From NCBI GenBank assembly GCA_034508935.3, contig CM067444.1, positions 52,028,936-52,092,935 of the forward strand: DNA of 64,000 bases, in the 5' to 3' direction. This document shows, piece after piece, positions 32,521 to 44,500 of the stretch. The notes beneath the pieces were generated by a model, which made no database searches, was not told where the DNA came from, and was given only the letters and a program-made list of their open reading frames with translations. The number at the start of each line of letters is the position of its first letter. Positions within the stretch are counted from its first letter, which is position 1. The translations under genes and the position numbers were made by a program. This DNA is from Berghia stephanieae (taxonomy: Eukaryota > Mollusca > Gastropoda > Nudibranchia > Aeolidiidae).

Positions 32521-35500
32521 CTGTGGAAAGGAAGGAGAGGGAAAAAATTATCTGCATGTTTAAGATTGTTTAAAAAATGTAATCAGTAACACCACATATC
32601 AATGTCACACTGGACATAGGCACCCCTTCCATTCTTACCGTTTGTTTTATTCTCATCCACTTTATATATTCACAAACAACACTGATTCCATCTATTTGGC
32701 AATATGCCTCAATGATACTATGCAATCTGGATATAATATACTGAGACAGCAAAGGAAAGGTATAAACATCCAGTGTTTTTTTTAAATTTATTAATGGACA
32801 TCACTAGTATTCCGCTTTCAACAATCTAAAAATAAGCAAGTTTGGATTCAACAAAATAAAAATGACCAATTCCACATCCCAGGACCCGTGGGAACACTGA
32901 AATATGAGTGATTCTGTCATCCACAAATTTCCATTTGTTTTTCATTATTAAAAAAAAAAAATCTCTACCAGGACTCAAACATGCGATTCATAACGATTAA
33001 ACAAATTCATTAGACCCTATAGCAGACCTGCCAAATTGAAATCGTCAAATTTAGTAATTTCTATGTCAAATTTTAGTAATTTGACAAAGAAATTAGTAAT
33101 TTCCGAAATCGTAAAAGAACAACCACAATTTGACATCGATGATCACTTTCAACATTTCATTATATCATCATGCTTATGCACTGTAGAAATGCTTTATTAT
33201 TGTTATCATCATCATCATTATTGAGTCAGTATTATAAATTCTAATCATCATTATTATAGTAGTAGCAGTTCTTCCAATCATTATTATTATCATTATTTAA
33301 GTATTATTCCATACAATTTCATATTTTCGTAATTGTCCATGAAATTTGTCTAAAATTCATAAGATTTGGCAGGTATGCTATAGTTCAAAAACCCGGGCAT
33401 TACAGATGGGCTAGATGTAGATTTGATGTATGACGTGAAACTATGGCTGTGATTGCAGTTTCAAATATTGACCATAACAAAATACACTGACCTTGGATGC
33501 GGCTTTTTGTGCTGCCTTTTCAGCCTTCTCGGCAGCTATCCTCTCAGCATTCTTTTTCTCTTCCTTCAACCTCTTCTTTTCCTTCAAGGCTCTAAATAAG
33601 GAATATAAAAAAGAATTTTAAAATACAAACTAAGAATTCGAGAATTATTTTTTTTTAAACTCAACAAACTCATGTAATAGTAAGCAGGGTTGCTGATTCA
33701 TTGCAGACATACCTCATTATTACGAAAAATTGGTAGAATTCAGAACTTCATGAGCATATCTTGGTCATTAAAACATTGAAAATGAAAGTTGATGCCAGAC
33801 TATATAATGTTAATGATTTTGAAGTCAGGGGTGAGAATGTCTGGTCACAAAAAAGGAGGACATTTTCCTGTAGAGCATGACCCATCCATGCACAGATGAC
33901 AAACCTAAATATTTGAATATCATTAAAATTTTCGAAGAAGATGCAATCCAAAATGTGTCGCGCAATTTCTAACAAAACTAGGAAGAATTTCAAAAGTTGA
34001 AAGTGTAATACAACAAATTGTGGTTGTAGGGATGATGATGTGGTGATGCTTGTGGTAGTAGTAGTAGTGGTAGGGATGATGATTTGGTGGTGGTTGCAGT
34101 AGTAGTGGTATTAGGGATGCTGTTGTAGTTGTGGTAGGGATGATGATTTGGTGGTGGTGGTAGTAGTAGTGGACAGGGATGATGGTGTGGTGGTGGTTGT
34201 AGTTAAGTGGTTGTGGTAGAGATGATGATATGCTCTTGGATGTAGCAGTAGCAGTGGTTGGGATGATGATGTGGTTGTAGTAGTAATGGTCTTAGGATGA
34301 TGTGGTGGTGGTTATAGTAGTTGTGGTAGGGATGACGATGTGGTGGTGGTTATAGTACTTGTAAGGATGATGATATGGTTGAAGTTGTAGTAGTAGTGGT
34401 CTTAGGGATGATGGTGTGGTGGTGGTGGTTGTAGTTAAGTAGTGGTTGTAAGGATGATGGTGTGGTGGTTGCTGTAGTAGTAGGGGTGGTATGGATGATG
34501 ATGTGGTGGTAGTTGTAGTAGTAGTGGTGGTAGGATGTGGTGGTGGCTGTAGTTTTGGTGGTAGGGATGATGATGTGGGTGTGGTTGTAGAAGTGGGGGT
34601 GGTAGGGGTTGTGGTTGCAGTAGTTGTGGTAAGGGTGTGGTGATGGTTGTAGTAGCAGTGGTAGGGATGATAATATAGCAATAGTTGCGTAGTAGTAGTG
34701 GATGATGTAGATCACTACATAAACATCCCAAAGTGATGAGTCTTTTTTATTCATAATTTGTTTTCTGAAAAAGGCGGGATTGTGATGGTGGTGGGTGGAG
34801 ATAAACCACCAATTCAAACGGCTGCATCTATGAGGAAGTTAAGGTTCTAAAATAAGGTGCATTCCTTAATGTTAAAATACCCTTGATGAAAATTTTGCTA
34901 AGTGACCTCTCATACATCTAATGAAAAGTGTCCCATCAGTATGTGAATTACGAACAACTTACTAAGTCATACAAACTAGACATTTTCCTTCTATAGAATA
35001 TTTACCTGATGGCTTCTTCCCGCTGAGCTTTACGGAATTCGGGGGTTTCGTTACGCCTTGCCATAATGTCAGAGAGGGTTGCACCAACAATAGCTTTCTT
35101 GAATTTTGTGGTACGACGGGTTCTCTTTTTGGCCTCCTCAACCATGAGTCCCTTCTTGTGCTTCCTGCGGTATAAAACTGTCCAGTTGACCTTTCTGGGA
35201 TTCCTTTTCATGGCGTATGACCTTTCACATTTATGATCCCGGAAATTGAAGATCTGAAATACAATCAAATAAGTTATGTGGCTTATATATTGAGGAAACA
35301 TCAATAGTTTACTCAAATGAAAAAAACACCAAAAACAACCTTTGTTTTTGTCTTTGTTTTTAAGGGTTTTACGGCGCTTGCAACACATTAAGGTCATATC
35401 AGCGCCAGTAAAAAGAAAGAAAATGGGATAGTAAAAAGTTATAGAATTACAATAAAGCATCTGAGAAAAGGGAAGGCAAAGGGGAATTGGTTCAAAAAAG

Positions 35501-38500
35501 AAACAGGTGTAGATTCCAAAAGCACTCTATCAAAGTACTTAGTTTGAGATCACTAAAAGTCTCATCCAGACACAAGCACAGGTCCCAACTAAGAGGAACA
35601 CACTCAAATGTTTACCAATCATATAATATAATGTGTAAACTAAACATAATACAATGCATAACAGAGAGATGATTGACAAGGAAAAAAATATCATCTCCCA
35701 AAACTATAACTATACATTCGACTGTTTCCCCCTCAGCCAAGGACTCTGACCAAGGTCAGGACAAAACCAAACAATCTCATTCCAAGACAAAGACAGAAAG
35801 CAATTGGAAAACAGATAAGAGGGGATAAAAGACACAGCAAGTACCTCCCTTTAAAAATTCATCAATTAACAAAATCTATTGCTAAAACATGAAACAAGAT
35901 TTATATCTAGTTTTACGCACTTTAATGAAAATTCAGTTTCCAAATGACGGTATATTTTGGCTGTTTTTCCAGTTCTTTGTTATTAAATTTTATCTATTAT
36001 TATTTTTTCTTATATCAATATAAATATAAAGGATGGGGGTTCGGGAGGGGGTGGTGGGTTCTTTTTTGTATTCATTTCCAATGGGACTTTTAACCTTCAC
36101 TGCTAGTACTGCTAGAACTTGTATGGCTCCCTGAATTTTTCACAACTAAAGTTAAAGTTAAAGAGGGTTTCTTAATGAATGTCAATAGCCAGGAGTCAAT
36201 AAAAATCAATAAAAAATGTAGTCAATAGTAGAGTCTGTTGCCTAGACTAGCCTAGGTTGTTAAAATTAAAACTTATTACCTACTATTTTCAGAATGACAA
36301 TGATTTCATTTTCAATTTCAACAAAAGACACTGGCGTCACTCTAATTTCAGGAAATTTCAACACAGTCATTGATTTAAATTTAAAGTTAACATAAAGCAA
36401 GGAATATCAAGACATTTGTTGAGTTGTAATTGTATCTAATCCCAATTCCAATGGGAGACCTTCCATAATAAGCTACTACATCCCAAGTATTCTTGTTCTA
36501 GTAGTAGGGGGTTTGGGAGGGGGGGGGGGGGGGGGGGAACTTTATAAAATAAAAGTTTCCCCTCTCCCAAACCCCCTACGACTACTAAGAATACTTGGGA
36601 TGTAGTAGCTTATCATGGAAGCTCTCCCAAATAAACGTATACTTGTTCTAACTAAAACTAGTACTAGTAGTAGGCAGTTTAGTGAGCAGCAGCAGTGGCA
36701 GTCAAATTTTGACCCAACTCGCCCATAGGAAAGTTGTGACTGGAAATTGCCGTTCGCGTTTTGGGGAGTTCAATTAAAGATACATAACTTCGTTATAAAT
36801 AGGAATATCGCAGATATTTTGGTATCATTATTTTCGTCATTCAATTTCCTTTTAAATGGTGCCAATTAAGGAAAAATCCATTAATAATTCCAGAAGTTAT
36901 ATGAAGTTAAAATTTGGCAATTTTCAAATGCATTAATTTTTTTATTTACCGCGTGTGTTTTTAAAATTTAAACGCTTGTTTTTAGAATAACATCTAAACT
37001 TTATTCATGCCAAATTTCAGGGCTCTATATCGATGCGCAGACACCTTTTAACTCTGCGCCGAAATGCCTTGTTTAAATTATCTTCTCATCATGGCTGCCG
37101 GACGATATCAATATTCATATCGATATTTTAAATTTAGTTATGTATTGTGTTAAATTTAGTCCATAATATTTTCAGTACTATTATTTCCTATGTTTTTATT
37201 TTTAATACAAACTTTCCAACTTTATTTATAGGGATTTTATAGTTTTTGTTTGAAAAGTTTGTATATTTCTTCTCTTTGTGAAATCCGATATTAATAATAT
37301 CGATATTTTAAAAATACCAATTGCTTTAATTTAATTTAATTTTACTTTGCCATCAAGCCATCAAGTTTCTTTCCCATATGTTTAGATATGTTTATCATTT
37401 GTATCCATATTCTAAAGGCCTTAGCCTTAATAATTATTATGGTAAGAAGTTCTATTAGTTCTGACACCCCCACACATTGAGAGAGAGAGAGGGGGGGGGG
37501 GGGGGGGGGGGGATAAAACTATATTAATTGTCAGTTCAAATGATTTAATAGTAATAGCAATAAACCCAAAGTGGTTCAGGAGAATTTTTTAAAGTATTAA
37601 AAGCCAGAACTTTCCTCCTAATTATAATAGGGAATCTGTTTAAATTTATTTGAACTTTTTCAATCTACCATTTTATTTATATGCAATTAAATTGCCATGG
37701 GTAAAAATAAACTCATTATGTCATTACACATGTTTCTATCTTTTCATTTAAATACTCTCAAACCCTCTTTTATTCTCTATGTATTAAATCAAAGAGGGAA
37801 TTATTTGCAATTGTTTCAGTGAGATGTTGGGGATAAAACTAAAAGTGATATAGTTATAGCAAATTGTTTCTTACGTCTAGCCGAGTTTTTGATTATGTAA
37901 CATTTGCGTCATATTATTAGGGAGTTTAATAGAAATTCTAAATTTACCTCACACACTTGAAACCAATATCATATGAAAGAGCTGGCAACACAGAATACAA
38001 AACAGTTTGAATTTTGTTTCTATCTTGATTAGAAATGTAGTTACGGCAGTTCAAAGTCTGAAATTTCAGACCGATTTTTACCCCAAAATTACCATTGCAA
38101 AGTTGTGACCGAAAACGCGTGATGTTAATAAAAAATGGTTAAAACAGTCAATATGGAGTTATCATATATTGTATACCAAAATGTTCGTCTTATCGAGGAC
38201 AATGCATTTACATTAATAAAGAGGAAGATAAACATTTCAAATTAACACATTATTACATAATATGACGCAAATGTTACATAATAAAAAAATCGACATAATG
38301 AGTTTATTTTTACCTATGGCAATTTAATTGCATATAAATAAAATGGTAGATTGAAAAAGTTCAAATAAATTGAAACAGATTCCCTATTATAATTAGAAGG
38401 AAAGTTCTGGCTTTTAATACTTTAAAAAATTCTGCTGAACCACTTTGGGTTTATTGCTATTACATCATTTGAACTGACAATTAATATAATTTTATTCCTC

Positions 38501-41500
38501 CCCCCCCCCCCCCCCCCCCCCCCCTTTCTCTCTCAATGTGTAAGGTTGTCAAAATTTATAACTAGTATGACTTCTTATCATAGTAATTAATAAGGCTAAG
38601 GCCTTTGGAATATGGATACAAAATGATAATAAACATATTTAAACATATGAGAAAAAAACTTGATGGTAAAATAAATTAAAATCAAAGCAATGGGTATTTT
38701 TAAAATATCGATATTATTACTATCGGATTTCACAAAGAGAAGAAATATACGAACTTTTAAAACAAAAACTATAAAATGCCCATAAATAAAGTTGGAAAGT
38801 ATGTATTCAAAATAAAAACATAGTAAATAATAGTACTGAAAATATTATGGACTAAATTTAACATAATACATAACTAAATTTAAAATATCGATATCGCCCG
38901 GCAGCCATGATGAGAAGATAATGTAAACATGGCATTTCGGCGCAGAGTTAAAAGGTGTCTGCGCATCGATATAGAGCCCTGAAATTTGGCATGACTAAAG
39001 TTTAGATGTTATTCTAAAAACAAGCGTTTAAATTTTAAAAACACACGCGGTAAATAAAAAAATAAATGCATTTGAAAATTGCCAAATTTTAACTTCATAT
39101 TTATTTTATTTTTTTTTTTTTATTTTTTTTTTTCACTTAAAATTGATATTTATATTGTAAAGTGCCCAGAGCTTGTGTTTTACACGAGAATGAGCGCTAT
39201 ATAAATGTGTATTATTATTATTATTATTATTATTATTCATATAACTTCTGGAATTATTAATGGATTTTTCCTTAATTGGCACCATTTAATAGTAGGGAGT
39301 TTAATAGAAATTCTAAATGTACCTCACACACTTGAAACCAATGTCATATGAAAGAGCTGGCAACACAGATTACAAAACAGTTTGAATTTTGTTTGTATCT
39401 TGATTAGAAATGTAGTTACGGCAGTTCAAAGTCTGAAATTTCAGACCGATTTTTACCCCAAAATTACCATTGCAAAGTTGTGACCGAAATCGCGTGATGT
39501 TAATAAAAAATGGTTAAAACAGTCAATATGGAGTTCTTATCATATATTGTATACCAAAATGTTCGTCTTATCGAGGACAATGCATTTACATTAATAAAGA
39601 GGAAGATAAACATTTCAAATTAACACATTATTACATAATATGACGCAAATGTTACATAATCAAAAACTCGGCTAGACGTAAGAAACAATTTGCTCTATCA
39701 CTTTTGGACTTATCCCCAATATCTCATTGAAACAATTGCAAATAATTCCCCTCTTCTAATTAATACATAGAGAATAAAAAAGGGTTTGAAAGTATTTAAA
39801 TGAAAAGATATAAACGTTGTGTAATGTCATAATGAGTTTATTTTTACCTATGGCAATTTAATTGCATATAAATAAAATGGTAGATTGAGAAAGTTCAAAT
39901 AATTTGAAACAGATTTCCTATTATACCTAATTAGAAGGAAAGTTCTGGCTTTTAATACTTTAAAAAATTCTGCTGAACCACTTTGGGTTTATTGCTATTA
40001 CATCATTTGAACTGACAATTAATATAATTTTATCCCCCCACCCCCTCCCCCCTTCTCTCTCAATATATGGGGGTGTCAAAACTAATAGAACTTCTTACCA
40101 TAATAATTATTAAGGCTAAGGCCTTTAGAATATGGATACAAATGATAAACATATCTAAACATATGGGAAAGAAACTTGATGACTTGATGGCAAAGTAAAA
40201 TTAAATTAAATTAAAGCAATTGGTATTTTTAAAATATCGATATTATTAATATCGGATTTCACAAAGAGAAGAAATATACGAACTTTTAAAACAAAAACTA
40301 TAAAAAGCCTATAAATAAAGTTGGAAAGTATGTATTCAAAATAAAAACATAGCAAATAATAGTACTGAAAATATTATGGACTAAATTTAACATAATACAT
40401 AACTAAGTTTAAAATATCGATATCGTCCGGCAGCCATGATGAGAAGATAATGTAAACAAGGCATTTCGGCGCAAAGTTAAAAGGTGTCTGCGCATCGATA
40501 TAGAGCCCTGAAATTTAGCATGAATAAAGTTTAGATGTTATTCTAAAAACAAGCGTTTAAATTTTAAAAACACACGCGGTAAATAAAAAAAGATATACAT
40601 TTGAAAATTGCCAAATTTTAACTTCATATGAGCCAAGGTCAAAAGGTGCCCGCCTGATACCAGTGTTAAGAAAATTTGATTTTTACTTAATTATGGGCTG
40701 TTTTCATTGGGTTAATGCTTGTAATCAATTGATAATATGAAGAAGAGATAAAATGAGATAGCTCAACATACTCTGTTCAACAGAATATGAAATAAACAAC
40801 TTGAAAGTCAAATTTCAATACTGTTTGGCATGTACTTAAAACGAGGTCAACGCATCACCTTTTTAGAAATCATGTAGAAATTAAATGTGATGTTTTAGCT
40901 CACGTGATTGAAATTTGACTAATAGTATAAAGTCAAAATTTACTTTTAAACGCAATTGCAGTATATTACATATCTGATTAAGTTTCATATAGAGTTCTTA
41001 AAAAGTTGGTGTTGCTTGTGACCTTTGGTGTCATCAAACACAGCACAATACTAAGACTCGACACGAAACTTTAAAGCTCATGTTTAATGTTTATAAAATG
41101 TTTTATTATGAGAAAAAAGCATAGATTTACTATCTGAATTCAAATCTTGGAGTAAATGTATACCGTTTTGCCGATATTGAGGTTTATTGGTTTTGGTGTC
41201 ATTTGTCACAAGCAACACGGCATGCGTGAACACGTGGAAGTTTGTTTCGTTAAATGGCGATTCGCAATTTTGATCCACCCTTCTTACCAGTCTTTAAAGT
41301 GCAACACTTTCATTTGCCTTTCCAGCGTGGCTCCAGGCAGGAGAGGTAAGTTGAACTTTGGTGTCATCGCTATTTTACATTGTCACAAGCAACACTTGAT
41401 ATTGGATATTACAAAGTGCCACCAAAAAATTATGTTTTCAGCTGTTATTCTATTTACAAATATGATATTATGACATCTCACATAAGACTGATTTTGACAC

Positions 41501-44500
41501 AATTAATTATTTCCTTGTAATTCTAATTTTTTATGTTTCAGGGTTGTATCAATCAAGAAAAAGACAAAACTTAATCTTTTGACGAATCCAGATAAAAGAA
41601 GGGTTGTCAAGAAATTTGATTTGATTTACTATCAACACACTAAATTACTACAAACTAGCAGATTTGAGCAGTAGGGCGGATGTTACGGTATGGTTACATG
41701 AATTCATTACCATGGCTGATATTTATCTAACTTCTGGTACTTTTTGTGACCATTGGTGTCATTGGTTAAAATGTCACAGGTGACACTTAAGTTTGAAGTT
41801 TCTAATGTATTTCTGTTTTCATGTTCTTCAAAGCTTGAAATGTCATTGAATTACATTTTAACAGGCTATATTACATGTGTTCAGTTGCTATTCTTGATTT
41901 ATTGAGGCAACATTGCGTTCTCGTGCCGATTTTGACCAAAGTAATAGCAACAATGGTATTACTAATATCTAAGCATATTTCCAATTTGAAAGTATTTAGT
42001 TTCTTAAAATATCATTGAATTTCATTTTATAGTAGGTTATTGTGCTTTTTTGACTGAAAATAATGATATATTATGGACGAAAGTATGATTTGGTGTTGCT
42101 TGTGACATAAGTAATGGTGTCACCGGTCTTATGTCACAAGTTACATTCAGATGCTCTAATTTCCATGTATATTTCTATTTTTGAAGTCTTTGGTTTCTGA
42201 AATGTTATTAAATTCCATATTTAACTGTGGTTATTACACTGGTTTGACTGAAATTAATGATATATTGTCGAAATTGCAATTTGGTATTGCTTGTGACATA
42301 AGTAATGGTGTCATCGGTCTAATGTCACAAGTGACCCAATGTCGCTAAATAAGATATGCTTTGGTCGCATTATTTCACAAAATTTTATTCCACAAGTTTC
42401 TGAACATTGCTGGTAATAAGCATATGCAATATTGTTGTTGTTGTTAATGCACAAACATTTTTATGAAATAATATATTTGCATTCTATGTTGCTTGTGACC
42501 GATGACACCAAAAAGCAACATTTTCTCCAATAGTTGGTAATATTATTGTACTATGATTGTTGTTGATTGTGTCTTTTTGTCTATAACTTACTAAATAAAG
42601 TTTGATACTCAACAAAAATCATTTGGTTATTGAGTTTTTTGTCTCATTTTGGTGTCACCGGTCACAGGTGACACCAGCAACCTATAGGTATTGTTGACGA
42701 TATTATGCTGCGTTAGACCTTAAAGTTATCTAAAGGGCCTTTGATTCATGAAGTACAGGGTTTTTGCTACACATATAGAAACATGAATGGACTATTATGT
42801 CACTTTTATTTTGAGAAAAAAAATTGGCACCTTTTGACCTTGGCTCATATAACTTCTGGAATTATTAATGGATTTTTCCTTTAATTGGCACCATTTAAAA
42901 GGAAATTGAAAGACGAAAATAATGATATCAAAATATCTGCGATATTCCTATTTATAACGAAGTTATGCATCTTTAATTGAACCCCCCAAAACGCGAACGG
43001 CAATTTTCGGTCACAACTTTCCTATGGGCGAGTTGGGTCAAAATTTGACTGCCACTGCTGCTGCTCACTAAACTGCCTAATATTATGTAATAATGTGTTA
43101 ATTTGAAATGTTTATCTTCCTCTTTATTAATGTAAATGCATTGTCCTCGATAAGACGAACATTTTGGTATATAATATATGATAAGAACTCCATATTGACT
43201 GTTTTAACCATTTTTTATTAACACATCACGTGATTTCGGTCACAACTTTGCAATGGGGGTAAAAATCGGTCTGAAATTTCAGACTTTGAACTGCCGTAAC
43301 TACATTTCTAATCAAGATAGAAACAAAATTCAAACTGTTTTGTAATCTGTGTTGCCAGCTCTTTCATATGACATTGGTTTCAAGTGTGTGAGGTACATTT
43401 AGAATTTCTATTAAACTCCCTACTAGTAGGGACCAGGGGGGGGGGGGGGGGGGGGGAAACTTTTTTTATAATGTTCTAGTGGCGGGTTTGGGAGGGGGAG
43501 ACTTTTTATTATTTTTTAAAAAGTTTCCCCCCGCCCAAACCCCCTACCAGGACATTATGAGAAACAAGAATACTGGTAGGTACTTTGGTAAACGTCCATT
43601 TGGCCCTCCAGCAGGGAGCCGATAAATGGGCTAGCGGCTGTGACCCGATTTTTTGGACTTTTGAGTGATGGGTCTCAGAAAAAGTTCCATCGATTTTTTG
43701 TTTATGGATGGATTTTAATGATTGATGTCTTATTTTCTTCAGGTGAAATTACTCTATCGTTTGGTGTAGTTTATATAAAAATCAATGACAATTTAGTATA
43801 ACTTTTGATTATGGATAAAATAGGGTATAATTTAGCATTGGATAATTAAAAGATTAGAACTTGGTAAATCAAAATTTCATGCTGGCTCGTTTATTTAACA
43901 TCTTAACTTTTATATAAAATCAAATTCAGGGCAAAGTTGTATACCGCATCCATGAAATTCGTTCCAGCAAAATCCTTACTCAAATCTTAGCGGCCATTTT
44001 AGACCAGTTTTGAAATCCAAATGGTGGTTACTACCGGAAATGCAACACTTTTCAGGTCACAAAGTCCGTCAGTAAATAACAAAGGCAAATAGAAGACCAT
44101 TTTTCAGCATTTAAACCAACATAACTTTTCTTCTGCTTATCTGAAATCTGATTTTCACAATTTTGGTATCATTAGAATCGTGTTGAAAAGCACTTTAAAA
44201 TGATATAGGTTTCATTGAGCTCAATCCAATTTGAATTTTTTACCAAAGTACCTAATACTGGGGATGTAGGCGCTTTCGGAAGGCCTCCCAAAAGTTTGGA
44301 GAAAGATGGGCTTGGGCTTGACCGATGCCGAGGAAGGACGGTGAATTGGTAAATGATGAATGGCTTTACGAATTGAATTCAATAGCCTAATACATCGATG
44401 TCATTATATAAAACGGTACTAACACATCAATAAAAGAAAATAACTTACCCTTCCATCAATCTTCACCATTTTTTTACCCCTGCCGGGGTAAATCTTGTAC

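Larger units (their letters stand above)
36671..43422. mobile_element. Palindromic cluster of long-inverted-repeat elements in RPL24 intron 2
   Basis: Four pieces of one family are fused. 36671-37917 is an inverted copy starting TAGGCAGTTTAGTG. 37918-39286 is a direct copy starting TAGGGAGTTTAATA, truncated. 39293-43077 is a direct copy holding a 2.2-kb insertion and ending CACTAAACTGCCTA. 43079-43422 is an extra inverted end of about 345 bp. The 345-bp terminal block (B) occurs at 37918, 39293 and inverted at 43079. The inner core (CATCGATATAGAGCCCTG, CGCGGTAAATAAAAAA) occurs three times. No coding potential; non-autonomous. A poly-C/G run sits at the same place in each core (37490, 38498, 40036). 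Confidence 0.75.

Noticed and set aside
34292-34817. His/Thr/Pro-rich frames on the minus strand
   Set aside because: Shadows of the G/T/A minisatellite in RPL24 intron 3.
36455-44261. Interpretation of the palindromic cluster as an LTR-bearing or capsid-bearing element
   Set aside because: The long repeats are inverted, not direct; there is no primer-binding site, and no protease, integrase or capsid-like coding region.
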